Positions 1 to 10,317 of a stretch of 64,000 nt of DNA are shown piece after piece; the first letter of the stretch is position 1, and every line of letters begins with the position of its first letter. Source of the stretch: Siphonodentalium dalli (lineage: Eukaryota; Mollusca; Scaphopoda; Gadilida; Siphonodentaliidae). The translations under genes were made by a program, and so were the position numbers. The notes under the pieces are model-generated. The model was not told the DNA's origin. It ran no database searches and was given only the letters and a program-made list of their open reading frames with translations. Where the stretch lies: contig CP136061.1 of assembly GCA_032622095.1 (NCBI GenBank), forward strand, positions 250,989,582 to 251,053,581. The letters are read 5' to 3'.

Positions 1-330
1 TTCGAATAGACACTGACGAAAATATTAGGCTGTTTACGGACAAGTACACATGTGGATCTTAGCTGTTTCTGTGCCATTTAATTCCAAAAAATTATGAATA
101 TATGCAGCTTATAATTCTTATTGTACATCGCGAATGTTCGTATCCTATTAAATATAAGTATAGCCAGTAATTAGCCACTATAGGACGACTAAACATTTCT
201 GAATTCTAGCTTCGAACATGGGAGTCAAAAGCTCGGAATTTGCCCATGGACCGACGACTCGCGTCAATTATAATAGCTATGAGACTGAGCAACCGCTAGC
301 ATCATCCGCCAACTATCTGTCTCAGATAGT
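1..330 (+). repeat. Dispersed repeat N, copy 1 (truncated by window start)
   Basis: It shares long blocks with 46640-46935, for example AGGCTGTTTACGGACAAGTA and AGCTATGAGACTGAGCAACC. The other copy is preceded by TAGGGTCCTGCGAATATTCG, the style of a hAT-type terminus, so this may be the remainder of a hAT-like element. Confidence 0.6.
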
Positions 331-333
331 CTC

Positions 334-511
334 AGGCTAGCATCACCAAAATCACCCTCTGGGGACCTCATTCTGCTTACACCTCAGCAGAATGAGGTTC
401 CCAGAGGGTGAATTTGGTGATGCTAGCCCGCTATGCGGGGTATCATCACTAAATTCACCCTCTGGGGACCTCATTCTGCAAATGACAGACACCCTATTTC
501 AAGGCTTGAAG
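334..511 (+). mobile_element. Family A foldback MITE, 5'-truncated copy
   Basis: It carries the palindromic family A modules (GAATGAGGTTCCCAGAGGGT and its complement) and the right end ...CACCCTATTTCAAGGCTTG. The outer left arm is missing. Complete copies of this family have 8-bp target duplications. Confidence 0.8.
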
Positions 512-530
512 CTCACATCGACTTGATTAA

Positions 531-913
531 CCCTTTACCCAACAAACCGACCAAAACCGGCCAAATAAAGCTTCAACAGCCTAAAATATCTTCGGTCTGT
601 CTCAATAAAACCATACAAATATGGATATCATTGGAACCGACTCCTTGACCACATTGTGATGGTTACAGTTATACCCTGTGCCAATGCATTCTCTTATATA
701 TGCGAGTCGACCATAGGTCGCCTCGCATATATAAGAGAATGCATTGGCCTAAAAAAAAGTCTCTTTTAACCATTTTTTCTTACATTCTTTAACAATTTTA
801 TAATTTTTAATGTGTTAAGCCAATGCATTCTCTTATATATGCGAGGCGACCTATGGTCGACTCGCATATATAAGAGAATGCATTGGCACAGGGCCCTTCT
901 GTTGGGTAAAGGG
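531..913 (+). mobile_element. Family B piggyBac-like MITE, copy 1
   Basis: It is flanked by TTAA at 527-530 and 914-917. Ends are CCCTTTACCCAACA and TGTTGGGTAAAGGG. Two internal hairpins with ~30-bp arms read CCAATGCATTCTCTTATATA ... and back. TTAA target duplication with CCC-starting ends is the signature of piggyBac-type elements; there is no transposase, so it is non-autonomous. Confidence 0.85.
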
Positions 914-921
914 TTAATGAG

Positions 922-1719
922 ATTAATATTATTCACCATAAGGTGTCTCACCTGTTCGTGCCCTCTGTATATAATAAGATTAATATTATTCACCATAAGG
1001 TGTCTGACCTGTTCGTGCCCTCTGTATATAATAAGATTAATATTATTCACCATAAGGTGTCTGACCTGTTCGTGCCCTCTGGATATATAGAGATTAATAT
1101 TATTCACCATAAGGTGTCTCACCTGTTCGTGCCCTCTGGATATATAGAGATTAATATTATTCACCATAAGGTGTCTCACCTGTTCGTGCCCTCTGGATAT
1201 ATAGAGATTAATATTATTCACCATAAGGTGTCTCACCTGTTCATGCCCTCTGGATATATAGAGATTAATATTATTCACCATAAGGTGTCTCACCTGTTCG
1301 TGCCTTCTGGATATATAGAGATTAATATTATTCACCATAAGGTGTCTCACCTGTTCGTGCCCTCTGGATATATAGAGATTAATATTATTCACCATAAGGT
1401 GTCTGACCTGTTCGTGCCCTCTGGATATATAGAGATTAATATTATTCACCATAAGATGTCTCACCTGTTCGTGCCCTCTGGATATATAGAGATTAATATT
1501 ATTCACCATAAGGTGTCTCACCTGTTCGTGCCCTCTGGATATATAGAGATTAATATTATTCACCATAAGGTGTCTCACCTGTTCGTGCCCTCTGGATATA
1601 TAGAGATTAATATTATTCACCATAAGGTGTCTCACCTGTTCGTGCCCTCTGGATATATAGAGATTAATATTATTCACCATAAGGTGTCTCACCTGTTCGT
1701 GCCTTCTGGATGTATTGTC
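922..1719. repeat. 57-bp minisatellite, ~14 copies
   Basis: The unit begins ATTAATATTATTCACCATAA and is 57 bp, a multiple of three without stops. It is therefore open on both strands (a 19-residue repeat on each). The first two or three units carry TATATAATAAG where later units have GATATATAGAG. It starts right after the TTAA of family B copy 1. I treat the long frames as a by-product of unit length. Confidence 0.92.
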
Positions 1720-2285
1720 CTTAGTAGGAACATCCAGTTATATTCTGTGTTTAGCTGGTGACGAGATTGATGGTCTCGATATATGGGTCAGTATGTCAGA
1801 CTGTATGACACGGTATGATAGGTCACATTTGTTTTGTTCTCCTTCATATCTGGTGGCTTCGTATAAAGGTAATTTGGGGGATATTGATCTTCACCCTCCA
1901 TATTTATGTAGTGATGAGCCGATTGTCAAATAGAGCCTTGCGCCGATTATTTGAGATCATAATCAGCCGATTTCGGGGCCCATTCCGATTATTGTAATAA
2001 TTATACCAAAATATGTTATATGTGTTATATACTACTTCGATTTGGAAGCAACAACATCAGTAATATACCAGTATACATAAGTATACGTTTGGGTAAATAT
2101 AATGGTAGGTACGGGTGGACTTGTGAACGAATTCCTGCGTCCTGACAACTAATGCACATGTTATATTATGCTCAATTTACCGTAGATTTCTGTCTATAAG
2201 TCACTACTTGTTGACCCAGTATTTCTCCTCAAAATGTGCAAGCGCCTTGTACAACTGTAAGTCAATAGGGGGTCATGGGCTAGCA
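1720..2285. other. Intergenic or intronic stretch, nothing recognised
   Basis: It is A/T-rich with short frames only. No splice-bounded exon of TNPO3 was recognised here. Confidence 0.5.
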
Positions 2286-2717
2286 TCATGGTCCAGTGGT
2301 TAGCGCGTTGGACTTGTCTTCGCTGTCAACACAGCGAGGTGAGTTCGCGGCTGGCTGGTGGTCTGTTATGAGTTTCCACACAGCAGTGGCTTGGCCGACT
2401 TGAGCGATGTGCAATTGTTGGATTGTACACTGTTTGAATCTCGCGCCAAGTTGTGACCCTTGAGCAAGGTCGCTCGTACTGTGTCTGCTTTGCACCACCC
2501 ATGCATTACAAGGGTACCTGATAATGAGCAGTGAAAGATCTTGTCAGTATGCTAGCCATATGGTATCCTAGCATACTCCCGGCTGTACCTCCCCCTGTCC
2601 CCGGGGAGCAGTAGAATGGTTACTGAATGTTCAGGCTCATCAGGGTAATAATTGTAAAAACTTTGAGCGCTTTGGGCCTCATGGGAAAGGCGCTTTACAA
2701 ATGCTATACATTATTAT
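2286..2717 (+). mobile_element. tRNA-derived SINE with L2-like tail
   Basis: The head ATGGTCCAGTGGTTAGCGCG resembles a pol III A box region, and GTGAGTTCGCGGCTGG follows about 35 bp later as a degenerate B box. The 3' end GGCGCTTTACAAATGCTATA followed by CATTATTATCAC resembles the 3' tails of L2-clade LINEs and the SINEs they mobilise. It abuts a family A fragment. Confidence 0.65.
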
Positions 2718-3233
2718 CACTAAATTCACCCTCTGGGGACCTCATTCTGCAAATGTCAGACACAAGCCTTCAAATAGCGTGTCTGTCATTTGCAGAATGA
2801 GGTTACCCAGAGGGTGAATTTAGTGACGCTATCCCGCATAGTGGGCTAGCATCACTAAATTCACCCTCTGGGGACCTCATTCTGCTTAGGCCCTCAATTG
2901 CTATGGTAGATCTAGGATCAGATTGAAGTTCCCCAGTTGAAGTTGGTGAAGATCACCCATTGGGCACCTCGATTATTGATTTTACATTCTGCAAATTAGG
3001 GGATATAGAAACTTCCCAGATGGGAAAACGTAAATAAAAACAATGTTAATTTGATACCATAGATACTTCCCAGAAGATGAGGCCTAAGCAGAATGAGGTT
3101 CCCAGAGGGTGAATTTGGTGATGCTAGCCCGCTGTGTAGGATAGCATCACTAAATTCACCCTCTGGGGACCTCATTCTGCAAATGACAGACACACTATTT
3201 GCAGGCTTGGTCAGACACACTGTTTGAAGGCTT
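2717..3233 (+). mobile_element. Family A element inserted into another family A element
   Basis: A complete element (2763-3209, 447 bp, ends CAAGCCTTCAAATAG and ATTTGCAGGCTTG) is flanked on both sides by the 8-bp duplication GTCAGACA. That sequence is part of the terminal repeat of an outer, truncated family A copy (2717-2762 and 3210-3233). The inner copy shows the full architecture: a palindromic module at each end and a ~250-bp unique middle. Confidence 0.85.
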
Positions 3234-3284
3234 TCTTGTGGTGTATTTTCAGTGAAGAGAAGGAGATTGTGCCGCAGGTTGTTG
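3205..3284 (+). pseudogene. Partial copy of TNPO3 exon a with its acceptor
   Basis: About 80 bp repeats the segment 3626-3706 with only a few changes: the family A transposon end, the sequence GTGGTGTATTTTCAG, and the first 32 exon bases (reading SEEKEIVPQVV). It then diverges, and the frame meets TGA at 3307-3309. If this acceptor were used the product would be truncated, so it is called non-functional. Confidence 0.8.
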
Positions 3285-3537
3285 TTTTTGTGATACCCAT
3301 AAACATATGAGCAGAGGGATGCTCGTATCCCGGTTCCACAGTAGAGGCACCCCTGTCTTGGATTCCGGTAGTGGAACATCACTAATGGTATCCAGAGCAG
3401 TCTACCTTGCGGCAGTTTACAAATGTCATGATAAGAGTAACAAAAACATAGAATATACCAGTCTAGACTACCAAAAGAGCCCCATTTATAATACCCTTGT
3501 AGTGAGTAAGTACACCATTATAATCAGCATGGCGAGC
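3285..3537. other. Stretch without recognised feature
   Basis: It lies between the partial copy of exon a and the family A remnant. I recognise neither a repeat nor a coding segment. Confidence 0.45.
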
Positions 3538-3655
3538 TAGCATCACTAAATTCACCCTCTGGGGACCTCATTCTGCAAATGTCAGACACACTATTTGCAG
3601 GCTTGGTCAGACACACTATTTGCAGGCTTGGTCAGACACACTATTTGAAGGCTTT
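3538..3655 (+). mobile_element. Family A right-end remnants next to exon a
   Basis: It contains the right-hand module, then the terminal motif GTCAGACACACTATTTG three times in succession, the last running to AAGGCTT only about 20 bp before the exon a acceptor. This is consistent with nested insertions and deletions of the same family. Confidence 0.75.
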
Positions 3656-3673
3656 GTTGTGGTGTATTTTCAG

Positions 3674-3813
3674 TGAAGAGAAGGAGATTGTGCCTCAGGT
3701 TGTTGAGGCTATTCTCATGCAGAAGGCCAACTGTCACATTCTCGTCAAAAACTCAAGTATAACGTTACTCGGTGAACTCAGTGAATGGATAGACCTACAT
3801 CCTGATATACTCG
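3674..3813 (+). CDS. TNPO3: TNPO3 exon a (first in window)
   Basis: The acceptor is TGTATTTTCAG and the donor GTAAGT. The exon opens on the third base of a serine codon and ends in phase 1. It encodes a HEAT-repeat stretch (EEKEIVPQVVEAI ... ITLLGELSEWIDLHPDI) matching the human region around VEVLEGVV...SIELVGEMSEVVDRNPQ. Its acceptor sits about 20 bp downstream of a family A transposon end, and a family D MITE begins 21 bp after its donor. A damaged copy of its first 32 bases lies at 3253-3284. Confidence 0.9.
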
Positions 3814-3834
3814 GTAAGTATTCTCATAGTTTAA

Positions 3835-4296
3835 AGGATCTCAAACCGATCAGACGGTCCCCATACCATCAAGATACAACAACAACAACAATATTTCTAC
3901 AAAATATGCTTTAGTTATCAGAATCGATTTAGTGCAATAAAATAATGCTAACCACTGTCAACTATGGTATTAAATTTCCCAAAACTTGTTATTTATCAAC
4001 ATTTTGTTCAACAAAATATGGCCGTATTATCACTAAAGTATCACAAAATTTGACCCTATTACCACTTGATTTTTGAGTTATCCATCTTCATCCGTAATTT
4101 TGTCCGAGACCCTCAGTTTGACCACGTGTTTCTAGGCCACATATTATTACACATCTCGAGAAATAACAAACTTCAAAAATAGTTATCTGATCACTCTGAG
4201 CTTTGATGGGTGGGTTCCTTGACTGGAATCAAATATTTTTTACCCCCGAAGCCATAGAAATGGTAATTTAGGAGCATCTGATCGGATTGAGTACCT
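3835..4296 (+). mobile_element. Family D MITE, copy 1
   Basis: It is flanked by TTAA on both sides (3831-3834, 4297-4300). Ends are AGGATCTCAAACCGATCAGA and TCTGATCGGATTGAGTACCT. Length is 462 bp with no coding capacity. Related copies are at 18365-18803 (inverted), 20265-20723, and partial at 32876-32971 and 48496-48645. Confidence 0.8.
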
Positions 4297-4303
4297 TTAA
4301 TAA

Positions 4304-4399
4304 CAGGTTGTTGAGACAATTCTCATGCGAATTCTCATGTAGCAGCTCACATCTTGCAATTGGGTTTACAGATCACTGAGCTGGCTTCAACATGTCTCT
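4304..4399 (+). pseudogene. Decayed mini-copy of TNPO3 exons a and b
   Basis: CAGGTTGTTGAGACAATTCTCATG at 4304-4327 resembles exon a at 3696. It is followed without an intron by 4350-4399, which resembles the start of exon b (shared ACTGAGCTGGCTTCA). The order a then b matches the mRNA. It lies 42 bp upstream of the real exon b and has indels, so it is not coding. Confidence 0.6.
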
Positions 4400-4440
4400 A
4401 AACTATAATATTATTAACTATATTATTATTTTACTTTCAG

Positions 4441-4632
4441 ATGCCATCTTACAATTTCTCCTATCGGGTTTGCAGCACACTGAGCTGGCTTCAGTGTCTG
4501 CTACCTCTCTACAGAACATTGCTACACAATGTCGAGATCACATGATCCAACATTTTGATGGTCTTCTTCAAATAACAAAAGCAATGGATACCTTCAATCT
4601 ATCAAAAGAAGCAGCCATTGGTTTACTAAAAG
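4441..4632 (+). CDS. TNPO3: TNPO3 exon b
   Basis: The acceptor is TTACTTTCAG and the donor GTATAA; phase 1 in and phase 1 out. It encodes 64 residues of HEAT helices with the well-conserved CRDHMIQHFDGLLQI and SKEAAIGLLKG blocks, the latter matching human SPEAAVGLLKG. This is one of the strongest exons for assigning the gene. A short decayed imitation of its 5' part lies just upstream at 4350-4399. Confidence 0.95.
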
Positions 4633-4785
4633 GTATAAAATAATTCTAACACTGTAAAAGCCCATATTCAAGCATTCTGAAACAACAATATACAGTTTTA
4701 TTGGTCAAGTTTTTCAAAATCACGACCTATATTTTAGCAAGGTTGGGCGTTGGGCGGGCATGTTCAGACAGTGATAGCTTCAACA

Positions 4786-5212
4786 AATATCAACTGATTT
4801 TGTTGATATCTGATATATGAGACTTGCTCAACAATGTCTTGATCAAGTTAAAAAACAGGCCAGTTCCTCCTACTTTGGGCAGAGTAATAGCCTTCATTAG
4901 TTTATTTTCATTAATTTTGTTTGCGATAACGTGAACAAATATTAACTGATTTTGTTGATATTCGAAATATGAGACTTGCTCAACAATGTCATGATCGAGA
5001 TAAAAAAAATAGCCAGTTTAAACTTACTTCGGGTAGAGTTACAGCCCTTAATTGGTTCATTTTTCGTGAATTTTGATCGCGATGACATGATAACTTGATC
5101 AAATATCAACTTATTTTGTTGATATTTAGTATATGAGACTTGCTCAACAATGTCTTGAGTGAGTTTGAAAACCGGTCAGGTCTAATTACTTTGGGCAGAG
5201 TTATGGCCCTTA
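4786..5212. repeat. ~150-bp tandem repeat, three units
   Basis: Each unit contains a TTTGTTGATAT...ATATGAGACTTGCTCAACAATGTC block followed by a GGGCAGAGT...GCCCTTAATT block. Related sequence is at 19520-19640. This is a dispersed family with local tandem copies, inside intron 2 of the visible gene. Confidence 0.7.
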
Positions 5213-5442
5213 ATTAGTTAGTTAATTGACACCTCTATACAGCAGGCGGCAGATAAAAAGACTTCTCACATTCCAAAAAGCAAATCACGAAAAGACAGCA
5301 ATAATAATACCTAATTACATAATTCATCATATATTTATTCGATCTTCATGATTAGGAATATTTCAAGAAGAACTTACTCGTGAAAAATAATAAATTGATG
5401 TCTTTTAAACTCATTTGATGGGCCAATGGCCTTTTATGAGTA

Positions 5443-7660
5443 ACTAGCAGATTAGCCCGCCACTGGCGGGATTGGTCCCATGGCTTTGGTCGATCCATTA
5501 ATTTTTGTTTTTCAAGGTAATCCCGTACAGGCACGCCGACAGCATGCTATCATATAACCAGACAAAAATATTCCCCGTCATAACAAATTTCATGTCGATG
5601 TCACCGCTGACGACCGAGATATCGCCCAAGGTCATTTGTGGGTACCCGTGTCAAGGTCATTTTTGGTCGACAAAATAACCCGACAAAAATATTTCCCGTC
5701 CCGAGTTGACCATACATAACAAATTTCACATCGATGTCACCGCTGACTACCGAGATATCGTCCAAGGTCATTTGTGGGTACCCATTTCAAGGTCAATGTC
5801 ACCTCGGGCGGACAAACTGACCCGACAAAAATCTCCCCCGTCTCTTGGAACCCCTAAGTACGAAATTTCGTCTCGATATCCCCAGTTTCCTAGACTGTCA
5901 ATTGAGCCGTATTTATACTTGTGTATATAAAACGGTCTTTAATAGCGACGCGTCATATACAAACGCTCATTAATTATCACGCGATTAACCCATCAATCCC
6001 CATTACGGTGGCAGTTGAAGGGTGAAGGAGTGGTCGCACAGGCTCGCGAATGGTGCGATGACACTTCCCGTGGCTTTTTACCCTTAGATAGGAAGTTTGG
6101 GCTCAATCGGTCGAGCCGTTTTTGAGTCTATAAAGGACATACATATATATGTAGGGAAGTCTTAAAATATATAGTAAACTAGCAGATTAGCCCGCCACTG
6201 GCGGGATTGGTCCCATGGCTTTGGTTGATTCATTAATTTTTGTTTTTCAAGCTAACCCCGTACGTCGCTGCCACCGCTGATGCCCGAAATATCGCCCAAG
6301 GTCATTTGCAGGGTAACCGTGTCAAGGTCATGTTGGGTGGACAAAATAACCCGACAAAAATATTTCCCCGTCCCGAGTTGACCATACATAACAAATCTCA
6401 CATCGATGTCACCGCAGACTACCGAGATATCGCCCAAGGTCATTTGTGGGTACATGTTTCAAGGTCAAGGTCACCTCGGGCGGACAAACTGACCCGACGA
6501 AAATCTCCCCCGTTCCTAAGTACGAAATTTCGTCTCGATATCCCCAGTTTCCGAGACGTTCAAATGCCGTATATATTTTCACTAAAGCAGATAAACGCTC
6601 TTTAATAGCGACGCCTCATAGACAAACGCTCATTAATTATCACGCAATTAACCCATCAATCCCTATTACGGCGGCAGTTGAAGGGTGAAGGAGTGGTCGC
6701 TCAGGCTCGCGAATGGTGCGATGACATTTCCCGTGGCTTTTTAACCTTAGATAGGAAGTTTGGGCTCAATCGGTCGAGCCGTTTTCGAGTCTATGAAGGA
6801 TATATTCCGTATGTCTCAAAATATATAGTAGACTAGCCGATGAGCCCGACGTTGTCCGGGCTATTCAAAAACCAAATTTCAAGTCGATAGCTCTACCCGT
6901 TTCCGAGATCTGGTCTGCGCGAAGCTGGCGTCGCACGGGCTCGGCGACCCGATAAAATTTGTATCCGGGGCAAGATACATTCACATACCAAATTTCAAGT
7001 CGATAGCTCCACCCGTTTCCGAGATCTCGTCTGCGCATGCGCGAAGCTGGCGTCGCACGGGCTCGGCGACCCGATAAAATTTGTATCCGGGGCAAGATAC
7101 ATTCACATAGCAAATTTCAAGTCGATAGCTCCACCCGTTTGCGAGATAACGCATTCTTTGTTTTTCAATGAGTTAATTCATGTTACCCGTCCTCCCCATC
7201 CTAAACTTCAGAGCGGACAGTCAATTTCGAGCTCTTAGATCAATTCTGCCTTTTTAGTCGAGATAATTGCATTTCGTCCGCATCCGTATTTCGGATGCAT
7301 GGGGTCAGTCGTTTAGCCATGTCCATTGGAATCCGCATCCGTATTTCGGACGCATGGGGTCAGTCGTTTAGCCACGTCCATTGCAATAAAGAGCGTTGAT
7401 TGTTAACACCTCCGTATAAGGTCAATATAAAGATCGTTGATGTCTTAACCACCGCAGTGCCGTTTTTTGTGACTGAGATTGGAGAACGGGTGCTCTGAGC
7501 TTCTCCAAAACGCGACCACGGTCGTTTCGGTGGGATTTTACACTTACATACAAAATTTGAGCTCAATCTGTACACGCGTTTTGGATTCCATGAAGTACCC
7601 ACATACATATATACACACACACACACATATATATACGGAAGTCTCAAATTATATAGTAGA
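5443..7660 (+). repeat. Family I interspersed repeat, three head-to-tail copies
   Basis: Copies run 5443-6177, 6178-6831 and 6832-7660. Each begins ACTAGC(A/C)GAT(T/G)AGCCCG and ends in AAAATATATAGTA; each carries a block like CGGTCGAGCCGTTTTTGAGT then CTATAAAGGACATA. The third has an internal ~130-bp duplication (6870-7140), a 56-bp duplication (7265-7380) and a CA run. A fourth copy at 42644-43327 defines exact ends. End structure is reminiscent of RTE-type or similar retroposon tails, but the superfamily is uncertain. Confidence 0.7.
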
Positions 7661-8017
7661 TAGAATAGATGATGTAAAGGTAAATTTGTATTTCATTTTT
7701 GTGAACTTTGAACTTCATCTAATATTTGGCATGTCAGACTTCCTTAACAGTGTTGTGTATGATAGCCAGTTACAATTAATGCAATTTCAATGCAAGCCCA
7801 TGTTTGTCATAACTACCGAAACTCAATCCCACATCTCTGATGCGAATCTTGTTCATGAACTGTGTCATGAAATAAGGGTAAAAATATATAGTCCACCATA
7901 AAACGAATTGTTCACTAAGTGATTGAAATTTAGTCACTTCATAGAAATGTTTGTTGTTAATCTTTTTGTGATGATAACAATTGTGCTGAAAGATTAACAC
8001 ATTTTTATGTTTACCCA
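7661..8017. repeat. Dispersed repeat fragment
   Basis: The block around 7770-7850 (CAAGCCCATGTTTGTCATAA, CATCTCTGATGCGAATCTTG) recurs at about 20005-20065. No coding segment was recognised. Confidence 0.5.
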
Positions 8018-9080
8018 TGTAACCATAGTGTCGACGTCCGGATTGACCACTCGTCGTGCGTGCATCCGTCTGTCCGTAGACACTTTACGCATGGTGCGAT
8101 AACTCGAACATTTTCTATCTGATCGGAACCAAATTTTGTATATGAATTTCTCAGCACAAAAGACAGATTTTGAATATGGGTTTGATCCGATTATTTTTTA
8201 ACTGAGTTATGGCCCTTTTTCGAAAAAATATTCACTCTTAAAAAAAACAAAAAAAATTAGATTGAATTCCTAGCTCAATTAAAAAAAATAATAAAAATAT
8301 TAATAAATTAATTAATTAACAAAAATATATAATAAAAAAAAATTTGTTTAAATAATAAAAAAAAAAAAAAATTAAATTAAATTAAAAAAGAAACATTGGA
8401 AAAACTAACAACATTTTAACTCGGCCAAGGGTACCCTGAGTCACCACACCAAATTTGGTTTAAATCGGTCCAAAATCTTGTGATATGTACTGGTAAATTT
8501 GTTTGGAGCGACATTAAACCCAATTCATCAATTCCATCCCATGCCTTTGGACTACTTAGTTATTGATAAGGCTATATTATTTTCTGATGTCTCTTATGCC
8601 AATGTGCAGATAAAGAAAGCTATGGTAGCTAATTTAAAAAAAAGTTTCAACAATACGCATCACATGATATTAATAGTAGACTAGAACGTCTGTGCTGCAA
8701 TCACTTTACAGATGATCTGAGGTCATTATAAATGTTATTGGTTTAATAGATATGCTAGACTTTAACATAAACAATGTCTGTGATTTGTTGACAGCTCTGC
8801 TATATAATTGATATTAATGGGTCAGCAGTGAGTGTCTTATCTTGATGGCTGTTGGTAGAACTTGGTACATTACCATTGTAAACTTATATTGGACTTAACC
8901 CAAGTAGTCCATGTCCAGGTCACCTTTTCACATTTAACCCAAGGCTGTGGTGTTGGAGCATTACAGATCCTGTACCAGTGCATTCTCTTATATAAACTCT
9001 CATTTATGATTCTGATCATAGTAACTTACTATCGCCAAGGGATGGGTTAACATCTGCCGATCGTGATCGGCCTCTCATTT
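8018..9080 (+). repeat. Family J dispersed repeat, copy 1
   Basis: It starts with a TCCGGATTGACCACTCGTCG block, passes an A-rich stretch (8225-8400), then blocks shared in the same order with 51640-52490 (TTGGACTACTTAGTTATTGA; TTTCTGATGTCTCTTATGCC) and ends with GCCGATCGTGATCGGCCTCT. The right-hand 230 bp recur inverted at 63670-64000. Its class is unknown. Confidence 0.65.
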
Positions 9081-9118
9081 ACTAAATACTCATTGACAAG
9101 TAGTTCCCTTAGTATTAG

Positions 9119-9805
9119 TATTCAACACATGTGTTCCTGGCCATCATATAACATATTTGGAATTCAACACATGTATTCCTGGCCATCATATAATATACTA
9201 GTATTAGGCATTCAACACATGTGTTCCTGGCCATCATATACTATATTAGGTATTCAACACATGTGTTCCTGGCCATCATATAATATATTTGGAATTCAAC
9301 ACATGTGTTCCGGGCCATCATATAATATACTAGTATTAGGTATTCAACGCATGTGTTCCTGGCCATCATATAATATATTAGTATTAGGTATTCAACACAT
9401 GTGTTCCTGGCCATCATATAATATATTAGGCATTCAACACATGTATTCCTGGCCATCATATAATATATTAGGTATTCAACACATGTATTCCTGGTCATCA
9501 TATAATATACTAGTATTAGGTATTCAACGCATGTGTTCCTGGCCATCATATAATATTTTTGGAATTCAACACATGTGTTCCTGGCCATCATATAATATAT
9601 TACGTATTCAACACATGTGTTCCTGGCCATCATATAATATATGACGTATTCAACACATGTGTTCCTGGCCATCATAATATATTAGGCATTCAATACATGT
9701 GTTCCTGTCCGTCATATAATATATTACATATTCAACACATGTGTTCCTGGCCATCATATAATATATTAGGTATTTAAGACATGTATTCCTGGCCATCATA
9801 TAATC
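9119..9805. repeat. 36-46-bp minisatellite, ~16 copies
   Basis: The unit contains TTCAACACATGTGTTCCTGG then CCATCATATAATATA, with an optional CTAGTATTAGG insert that gives two length classes. Each unit has the perfect palindrome AACACATGTGTT. The array stops about 35 bp before the exon c acceptor. Confidence 0.9.
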
Positions 9806-9839
9806 ATGTCTGTATTCAACACTTTTAATAATTTCACAG

Positions 9840-9931
9840 GTACAGCAACGATACTCGCAAGGTTACCACATGAAAAAATTGTCCACTACCTAACAGATTT
9901 GTGCTCCTTCCAGTTACAACCATTCAATAAG
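9840..9931 (+). CDS. TNPO3: TNPO3 exon c
   Basis: The acceptor is ATTTCACAG and the donor GTATGT. It completes the glycine codon split with exon b and ends in phase 0. It encodes GTATILARLPHEKIVHYLTD and then LCSFQLQPFNK, matching human GTALVLARLPLDKI...LCSVQVMALKK. The acceptor lies about 35 bp after a 42-bp-type minisatellite of some 16 copies, so branch point and pyrimidine tract are squeezed into that gap. Confidence 0.93.
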
Positions 9932-10280
9932 GTATGTTTCCTACTAGCAGCCCTGTTAATTAGCATTGCTTAAGCCGAGGCAAATGCCTAGACAAAAAGA
10001 AATTTTGTCGTTAAACAAATTGCTGGAGACATTGTCTTAATGTCGTACTGTGAAAGTCTGCAGACAGAAAATATTCATTGTTGAATGCCAAATACCACTG
10101 ACACAACAAGGATTATCTTAATAATTAGCAATTTTAAACCAGACCAACCAAAGTTTATCATGAATGGCATAATAATGGACCAAGTTCCAATTGTAAACTA
10201 TAATTATATGTGTAGAGCATGCAACTATGCAGATCATGGGCTCGATATGGCTACCTGCAGGACAAGCTAGTAATCATTAT
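9932..10280. other. Intron stretch, nothing recognised
   Basis: It is A/T-rich intron sequence after exon c, without a recognisable repeat or coding segment. Confidence 0.5.
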
Positions 10281-10317
10281 AACTAGTGATATTCAATATA
10301 ATTGAATATCACTAGTT
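10281..10317. repeat. Perfect 17-bp hairpin
   Basis: AACTAGTGATATTCAAT, a 3-base loop, then the exact complement. It is an isolated palindrome in an intron with no evident host element. Confidence 0.85.

Noticed and set aside
919-1719. CRISPR-like array
   Set aside because: Units are contiguous with no unique spacers, in an intron-containing eukaryotic locus.
766-1761. Long repetitive frames on both strands as protein genes
   Set aside because: They exist because the 57-bp minisatellite unit is divisible by three and lacks stops on either strand; no start context, splice sites or known domain.
8895-9050. TTAACCC...GGGTTAA as another piggyBac-type MITE (also at 52214-52459 and 63702-63937)
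   Set aside because: All three copies share sequence beyond both TTAA sites, so these are internal positions of the larger family J repeat, not insertion boundaries.
9063-9777. Repetitive frames (HMCSWPSYNI-type) over the second minisatellite
   Set aside because: The frame follows unit lengths divisible by three and breaks where the unit length changes; both strands and two frames show it equally.
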